Assembly (NCBI GenBank): GCA_964475955.1
Contig: CAYYZY010000039.1
Span: 1-48,836, forward strand
Direction: 5' to 3'
From: DATKZH01 sp964475955
GTDB lineage: Bacteria > Planctomycetota > Planctomycetia > Pirellulales > Thermoguttaceae
Length of the DNA stretch: 48,836 bases
Shown here piece by piece: positions 44,305-48,836 of the stretch. A program made the translations under genes and the position numbers. The stretch's first letter is position 1. Each line of letters begins with the position of its first letter. The notes below the pieces were generated by a model. The model ran no database searches and was not told the DNA's origin. It worked only from the letters and a program-made list of their open reading frames with translations.

Positions 44305-46176
44305 TCACTGCTCCAGCGTGAAGCGCCATACGTTGCTCCAGTCGCTCCACGCGCCCCAGGCGTCGACGGCGCGCACCTGCCAGTAGTACGCTTGCCCCGG
44401 GACGAGCCAGCCCTCGGGCAGCCTCCACTCGGGCGTTGCCGACTCGATGATGCGGTCCAGGTTGGGCGCGACGGGGTGCAGCATGTCGGCCCGGGGGCTG
44501 ACGCGCACGTGGTAGTCGGCGATCGGCTCCCCGTCCGGATCGACGGCCGCGCGCCACGCGAGCTTCTCGAGCGACCCCGGCTTGGCCTTGCCCCCGTTGC
44601 TTGGGGCCACCGGGCCGGCCGGCGCGAGCGGCGGTCGCGTGGCCGAGCTCTCCCGCCACCCATGGGTGAGGCGCACGCGGCGCGGCCCCACGTTCGCATC
44701 GCGGTAGACGACCCGATTGGCGCCCACGCCGAGCGAAGCCAGCGACGTGGCGGCCATCTGCACGTCGCTCTCCAGGTAGATCGCCAGGACGGCCGCATCC
44801 TCGGGCGACGCCTGCGCCTCCAGCTCGATCTTCACGTAGTAGCGGCGTATCGCCGGGTTGGGGCGGGGATCGAGCGCGTCGTCGACGGCCGTGTACGCCT
44901 CGGTCTCGCCCCGGGCGTCGGCCGACCAGACGTCGATCCAGTCGCCGTCGCGAACCGCCACGCACACCCGGCAACGGTCGGCTTCGCCCTTGCGGAAGAA
45001 CTTCCCGCCCACCAGCCCCCCGACGATCGGGTAGGGGCTGGCGACCTTGTAGACCACCCGGGCGGGCGTTCCGGCCGCCTCGGGCTGAATCCGCATCGCG
45101 CCGTCCTCCCCGCGCGCCAGCGCGACGTTGTGCGCCGAGACGATCCCCCGCCAGAACGTGCTCGGCGCCAGCCGCGGGCGATAGACCATCTTGCCGTTGG
45201 CCAGCCCATAGGGCAGATTGCCCCGGTTGCGGGGATTCTCGCCGCAGCGGAACTTGCCTTCATGGTCCCAACGCCAGAGAAATTGCTCGCCGGGCCGGAG
45301 CGTCATCGACATGGTGCTCGTCCACTGCTCGACCGGCATCGCGTGCGGCGGGTAGAACTTCTCGTAGTCGGGGGCATGGGTCTTCATGCCGGGGCTTGCG
45401 CACCCGCCGTCGACGGTGCGCGCGGCCAGCGCCGGATTCTCGTGCAGCGTCTTGTAGGAGGCGATCGTCCGGTTGTCGCTTTCCAGGTAGAAGGAGCGGC
45501 GTTCGGGGTCGAACAGGTGCCAGTCGCCGTCGTAGCGGGCCTCGCCGACGCAGTGGGTCGCGTACTCGTCGGGCGAGCACATCCACACGGCCCGGGCCGC
45601 CAGTCCGGCCGCGCGGCAGAGCACCACGAAATTGGCCGCCGAGAGCGAGCACCCGCTACAGTAATAGCAGTTGGCGGCCTTGACCGGATCGGCCCGCTCG
45701 CCGAACTCGTTGCGCGAAGGGTGGCTGGCCGGGTCGGGATAGGGCGGGCCCACGCGGCGGTTGTTCTCGTGGCACTGCACCTGGTGGCTGGCCGTAAAGG
45801 CCCAGACGGCAATCGCCTTCTCGGCTTCCGACATCCCCGGCTCGAGGACGCCGGCCAGGATCGCTTCGACCGAATACCAGTCGCGGCGCCCTTCGACCAC
45901 GACGCGGGGCCCCACCACGTCGGTCGTGCCCACGTTCTCCAACAGCAGGTACGCGTTGGGCTCGAACTTGCTCTGGAGCCGCTTGCAGGCGGCGTAGGTA
46001 TCGAGGTATTCGAGGGTGTTGAATCCGTCGAGCGTGCCGCCCAACGCGACCTCGTAGGCGTGCGTTCCGTCGGTGATTTCCTCCACGTGCTCCCGGGGCG
46101 CCTGCTCCAAAACGTAAGGCCCCGGCGCCGAGGCGAACAGGACGGCCAGGCCCATTGCGACGGACGAACACGCCAT
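44305..46176 (-). CDS. Secreted transglutaminase-like protein with FN3-like C-terminus
   Basis: A 623-residue exported protein (signal peptide residues 1-18). A transglutaminase-like core has Cys176 in SGCSLSAANFVVLCRAAGL, His208 in YATHCVGEA and Asp223 in HLFDPERR, in the correct order for the thiol triad. Such domains act as peptidases or crosslinkers. The C-terminal 100 residues have a fibronectin type III pattern ending YYWQVRAVDAWGAWSDWS. The middle is beta-rich and of unknown role. The ATG at 46176 has AGGAGGT 6 bases upstream; a GTG 3 bases earlier is less likely. It is convergent with lgt, with only 6 bases between the stop codons. Confidence 0.85.
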   Translation of the reverse strand: MACSSVAMGLAVLFASAPGPYVLEQAPREHVEEITDGTHAYEVALGGTLDGFNTLEYLDTYAACKRLQSKFEPNAYLLLENVGTTDVVGPRVVVEGRRDWYSVEAILAGVLEPGMSEAEKAIAVWAFTASHQVQCHENNRRVGPPYPDPASHPSRNEFGERADPVKAANCYYCSGCSLSAANFVVLCRAAGLAARAVWMCSPDEYATHCVGEARYDGDWHLFDPERRSFYLESDNRTIASYKTLHENPALAARTVDGGCASPGMKTHAPDYEKFYPPHAMPVEQWTSTMSMTLRPGEQFLWRWDHEGKFRCGENPRNRGNLPYGLANGKMVYRPRLAPSTFWRGIVSAHNVALARGEDGAMRIQPEAAGTPARVVYKVASPYPIVGGLVGGKFFRKGEADRCRVCVAVRDGDWIDVWSADARGETEAYTAVDDALDPRPNPAIRRYYVKIELEAQASPEDAAVLAIYLESDVQMAATSLASLGVGANRVVYRDANVGPRRVRLTHGWRESSATRPPLAPAGPVAPSNGGKAKPGSLEKLAWRAAVDPDGEPIADYHVRVSPRADMLHPVAPNLDRIIESATPEWRLPEGWLVPGQAYYWQVRAVDAWGAWSDWSNVWRFTLEQ

Positions 46177-46212
46177 CACGACACCTCCTTCGTTTCTTGG
46201 CAGGCCCCCGCT

Positions 46213-47211
46213 TCACGAACTCGGTTCGTCTGACTCGGCCGTCGCGGCGGGCTCCTTGGCCGGCCGGTCGATCAGCACCGTGCCCACGACGGTCAAACAG
46301 ATGCCCAGCGTCAGCGGGATGCTCGGCGGTTCGGCGAACAGCACCAGACCGGCCACGGCGGCCATGGCCACCTGCGAGGCGTTGAGCACGTTGGCGTGAA
46401 CGACCGTCGTCCGTTGGAGCCCCTTGGTGATCGCCAGGAAGGCAATCAGGTTGAACGCGCCGGAAAGGAGCATGACGCCGAAATCGCCGGGCGGCGTTGC
46501 CGCGAGGCCGTCGAGCCCCAGTTGCCAGACGCTCAAGGGGCCGAGGCTGATCACACCCATCCCGGTGATGATGAACACGACCGCGTAAGGCGAAACGTCG
46601 CCGGAGACCGACCGGCGAATCGTGACCGACAGCGTGGCGAAGGTTACCCCGGCCAGGCAGGCCGCCGCCACGGCCAGCGCCGCCCAGAACGGATCGACCG
46701 CCGACAGCCGCGCTCCCTGGTCGGCCCCCATCTTCAGAAGCGCGATCGAGGCGATCAGCAGGCCCACGGCCACGCACGACCGCGGCGTGACGCGCTCGCC
46801 GAGCACGATCCGGCCCAGAAAAGCACTGCCGACCAGCGCCACGCCCAAAGCGACCGGGATGGTGACGGCCAGTCCCACCACGCTCATCGCCCAGAGAATG
46901 CCCAGGTTGGCGACCAGTTGGGTGGCCAGCCCGACCAACATCAGCGGCACCAGGGCCGGGAGCCTCGGCCACGAACGCAGCCCGCGAAGGCCCCGAAACA
47001 CCAGCCAAGGCCCGACCACGCCCACCGTGACCAGCTCCTTGACGGCGATCACCAGCCCCTGATGGGACTCGACGGCCAGATACCGCAGGCAGATGTTGGT
47101 CGCCGTGTAGCCCAGGGCCGAAATGACGCAGTACACCGTCCCGACGACGACCGGATCGAGGCCCAAAGGGATGCGCGACGGGGAATGATTCAGGGTGCTC
47201 ACAAGCCCCAT
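46213..47211 (-). CDS. EamA/DMT-family transporter
   Basis: A 332-residue membrane protein with about 10 hydrophobic helices in two EamA repeats (about residues 18-150 and 175-310), as in drug/metabolite exporters. The second-half conserved segment NLIAFLAITKGLQ and the last helix ending GTVLIDRP are typical. The substrate is not readable. I chose the ATG at 47211, which leaves a short lead before the first helix; the frame is open upstream but loses protein-like composition. It is divergent from the molbindin gene. Confidence 0.85.
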   Translation of the reverse strand: MGLVSTLNHSPSRIPLGLDPVVVGTVYCVISALGYTATNICLRYLAVESHQGLVIAVKELVTVGVVGPWLVFRGLRGLRSWPRLPALVPLMLVGLATQLVANLGILWAMSVVGLAVTIPVALGVALVGSAFLGRIVLGERVTPRSCVAVGLLIASIALLKMGADQGARLSAVDPFWAALAVAAACLAGVTFATLSVTIRRSVSGDVSPYAVVFIITGMGVISLGPLSVWQLGLDGLAATPPGDFGVMLLSGAFNLIAFLAITKGLQRTTVVHANVLNASQVAMAAVAGLVLFAEPPSIPLTLGICLTVVGTVLIDRPAKEPAATAESDEPSS

Positions 47212-47407
47212 TCTAGGCCAGCACCGCCCGGATGGCGAGAGGCCCGGCCGCGAGGCGCAACCCGGGATCTTGCCGCGCACTCCCGCGTCGCCAACAATGG
47301 ATCGTTCCGGGCGCAAACACGGCCTGCGGATTTCGGCCAGGGTGACCCAAACAAGCCTTAGAACGGGCTTCCCTCGCCACCCCCTTTCTCGAGAGGAGGA
47401 TCTTCCC

Positions 47408-47617
47408 ATGCGGCTCAGCGCCCGCAACGTACTCAAGGGGACCGTGGAGCGCATCGTCCCGGGTGCCGTCAACAGCGAGGTGACCGTCGAGCTGCCGGGC
47501 GGCCAGGAGCTGGTGTCGGTGATCACCAAGAGCTCGGTCGAACGGCTCGGCCTGGCCGAGGGCAAGGAGGTCGCCGCGGTGATCAAGGCGTCGAACGTGA
47601 TGATCGCGGCGGAATGA
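47408..47617 (+). CDS. Molbindin-like single TOBE-domain protein
   Basis: A 69-residue protein that is one TOBE (Mop) domain: SARNVLKGTVERIVPGAVNS is followed by strands EVTVELPGG and ELVSVITKSSVERLGL and the closing EVAAVIKASNVMIA. Molbindins bind molybdate or tungstate oxyanions as oligomers, for storage or homeostasis. GGAGGA is 7 bases before the ATG at 47408. No molybdate transporter or cofactor gene is adjacent. Confidence 0.9.
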   Translation: MRLSARNVLKGTVERIVPGAVNSEVTVELPGGQELVSVITKSSVERLGLAEGKEVAAVIKASNVMIAAE

Positions 47618-47728
47618 CGCCGCCGCCCCAAATCCTAGTGAGAAGAACCGGGCCGCGCTCGGTCTCCCGAGGGGGGCGCGCCTTAACCGAACGGCTCAAA
47701 CGCAACCAAGCCGCGCACGATGAGCAAC

Positions 47729-47857
47729 AAACCAACCCGAAGCGCCAGCGAGGCAACCGAATGGCGACCCCAAGCGCCAGCGGGAGATCAGGCTTCTCGC
47801 CGCTTCTCCTCGCTTGCGCTTCGGGTTGGTTTCTCCTCGCCCGCGCTTCGGGTTGGC
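47729..47857. repeat. AACCCGAAGCGC dispersed repeat cluster with inverted copies
   Basis: CCAACCCGAAGCGCCAGCGA (47732-47751) and a partial CCCCAAGCGCCAGCGG (47768-47783) read forward; CCTCGCTTGCGCTTCGGGTT (47808-47827) and CTCGCCCGCGCTTCGGGTTG (47835-47854) read as the reverse complement. The cluster lies between the molbindin gene and the metallopeptidase and could fold into large hairpins. Confidence 0.75.
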
Positions 47858-47913
47858 GTGATAGCCCGGTCGTGTGGTCCGAACCGCCCCTGAGAAAGGA
47901 AACGTCTGTCGAG

Positions 47914-48627
47914 ATGAGAATCCCCACGTTGTGTTTGGCCATCGCGTTCCTCTGTTGCGGCCCGCTTCTCGGCGGGGAGCCGGAGCAGGCCGAGTACGAG
48001 CCGACGTCGAACTACGCGCCGCGGACGATTCGCGGGTGGAAGGTCTACGTCAACCACCGGCTGCTGGAGGACCAGAAGGAGTTGGGCGACCGGGCCCTGG
48101 AACTGCTCGAAGCGAAGCTCTACGACGTCGCCCGCGTCGTGCCGCCGCCGGCCGTGGAGAAGCTGCGGCAGATCGCCATCTGGGTGGAGTTTGCCCATCC
48201 GCGGCACCCGTGCATGTGTTACCATCCCTCGCGAAAGTGGCTCCAGCAGAACGCCTTCAACCCCGAGAAGGCCGGGTCGGTCGAGATCGCCAACGTGGCC
48301 AATTTCCTCAAATGGACCCGCGAGCAGCCCTCGATGGTGCTCCACGAGCTGGCCCACGGGTACCACCACCGCTTCCTCGGCGGATACGATTGCCCGGAGA
48401 TCGCGGCCGCCTACCGGCAGGCGATGGAGCAGAAGCGGTACGATTCGGTGCTCCACTGGGACGGGAAGACGTGCCCGGCCTATGCCGCCAACAACCCGCA
48501 GGAGTACTTTGCCGAACTGAGCGAGGCCTGGTTCGGCACCAACGACTTCTACCCGTTCGTCCGCGCCGAGGTCCTCCAGCACGACCCCGAGGGCGCCAAG
48601 CTGCTCCGAAAGGTCTGGGGTCGGTAG
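47914..48627 (+). CDS. Secreted HExxH zinc metallopeptidase
   Basis: A 237-residue protein with a signal peptide (MRIPTLCLAIAFLCCGPLLGG). The catalytic motif HELAHGYHH has His144, Glu145 and His148; the third metal ligand is probably Glu in YFAELSEAWFG, about 60 residues later, a gluzincin-like spacing. CMCYHPSRKW and the following lines match other small planctomycete secreted peptidases but no named family that I can assert. The ATG at 47914 begins the signal peptide; AAAGGA is 14 bases upstream, a little far. The in-frame region back to 47614 is repeat-derived and excluded. Confidence 0.83.
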   Translation: MRIPTLCLAIAFLCCGPLLGGEPEQAEYEPTSNYAPRTIRGWKVYVNHRLLEDQKELGDRALELLEAKLYDVARVVPPPAVEKLRQIAIWVEFAHPRHPCMCYHPSRKWLQQNAFNPEKAGSVEIANVANFLKWTREQPSMVLHELAHGYHHRFLGGYDCPEIAAAYRQAMEQKRYDSVLHWDGKTCPAYAANNPQEYFAELSEAWFGTNDFYPFVRAEVLQHDPEGAKLLRKVWGR

Positions 48628-48643
48628 GGCGGCGTTGGTTCAT

Positions 48644-48668
48644 CGTCCCCGTGCTTTCCGTGGGGACG
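48644..48668. terminator. Possible terminator hairpin after the metallopeptidase
   Basis: CGTCCCC (48644-48650) and GGGGACG (48662-48668) form a 7-bp perfect stem around an 11-base loop, 16 bases past the stop codon. No T-run follows, so intrinsic termination is doubtful. Confidence 0.3.
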
Positions 48669-48836
48669 CACGAATGGGCGTGCGCGCTTCCCTTGTTCCC
48701 ACTCCCGACTGCCTTCTCCCCACTCCCCCCGGCCATTTCTTGGGTTTGACGCTGCCGGGAGTCGGGAGCCATGCTGGGGGGAATGTGGAGGAGTAGGCGC
48801 GCTCTGCGCCCGTGGGGGACGCGAGGGGAAAACGGG

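Noticed and set aside
1..48836. CRISPR arrays and CRISPR-like spaced repeats
   Set aside because: The repeats seen are palindromic single or paired elements without regular spacers, and no cas-like gene is present.

Overview
The window is a high-GC (roughly two-thirds G+C by eye), gene-dense chromosomal segment from a planctomycete, most likely a member of the Pirellulales. The evidence is the kind of gene present rather than any marker gene: a DUF1559 prepilin-like protein, a Lgt with a PDZ-like insert, many large secreted proteins (GH38, BNR sialidase, parallel beta-helix, LamG, PQQ propeller, transglutaminase with FN3), a tandem alpha/beta hydrolase, and short dispersed palindromes at gene borders. 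I found no rRNA, tRNA, CRISPR array, intact insertion sequence, phage or plasmid gene.

Layout. 0-5 kb: a doubtful small ORF, two sugar kinases on the minus strand (ATP-type 6-phosphofructokinase and a PfkB-family kinase), an FlK-like hotdog thioesterase and a DusB-type tRNA-dihydrouridine synthase. 5-9 kb: a two-part protein ending in a PIG-L/LmbE deacetylase domain, then a neurotransmitter:sodium symporter with a MetS-like small subunit overlapping it by 4 bp. 9-14.4 kb: a secreted GH38 alpha-mannosidase and a class III aminotransferase. 14.9-20.8 kb, plus strand: a secreted LamG protein, an M14-type carboxypeptidase and a membrane sensor histidine kinase. 20.9-23.2 kb, minus strand: UDP-GlcNAc 2-epimerase and a DUF1559 protein. 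23.6-32.4 kb: a secreted beta-helix protein, an NRAMP-fold transporter without the canonical metal motifs, a sialidase-like BNR protein, and a PQQ-propeller protein carrying a degenerate methyltransferase-like N-terminus. 32.8-38.7 kb: a Wzz/BY-kinase-type polysaccharide co-polymerase, a flavin reductase that overlaps its 3' end, and a large secreted tandem hydrolase. 39-44.3 kb, plus strand: a small six-cysteine secreted protein, a FolK-deoxynucleoside kinase fusion, a DEDDy exonuclease-like protein, PanC and Lgt with a PDZ-like insert. 44.3-48.8 kb: a secreted transglutaminase-like protein, an EamA transporter, a molbindin-like TOBE protein and a secreted HExxH metallopeptidase.

How the genes fit together. 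There is no large operon; most genes look monocistronic, with their own Shine-Dalgarno sites and repeat-laden spacers. The recurrent theme is extracellular or periplasmic handling of complex glycans and proteins (GH38, sialidase, beta-helix, LamG, M14, tandem esterase, transglutaminase), with surface-polysaccharide genes (WecB, BY-kinase) and vitamin/cofactor genes (FolK, PanC) in between. No single gene block in the window is clearly a new defence or biosynthetic system. The best leads are unusual domain architectures (5263-7050, 29346-32378, 39945-40991, 42964-44298), a transporter with its metal site replaced (26378-27706), and several families of short palindromic repeats that sit at gene ends.
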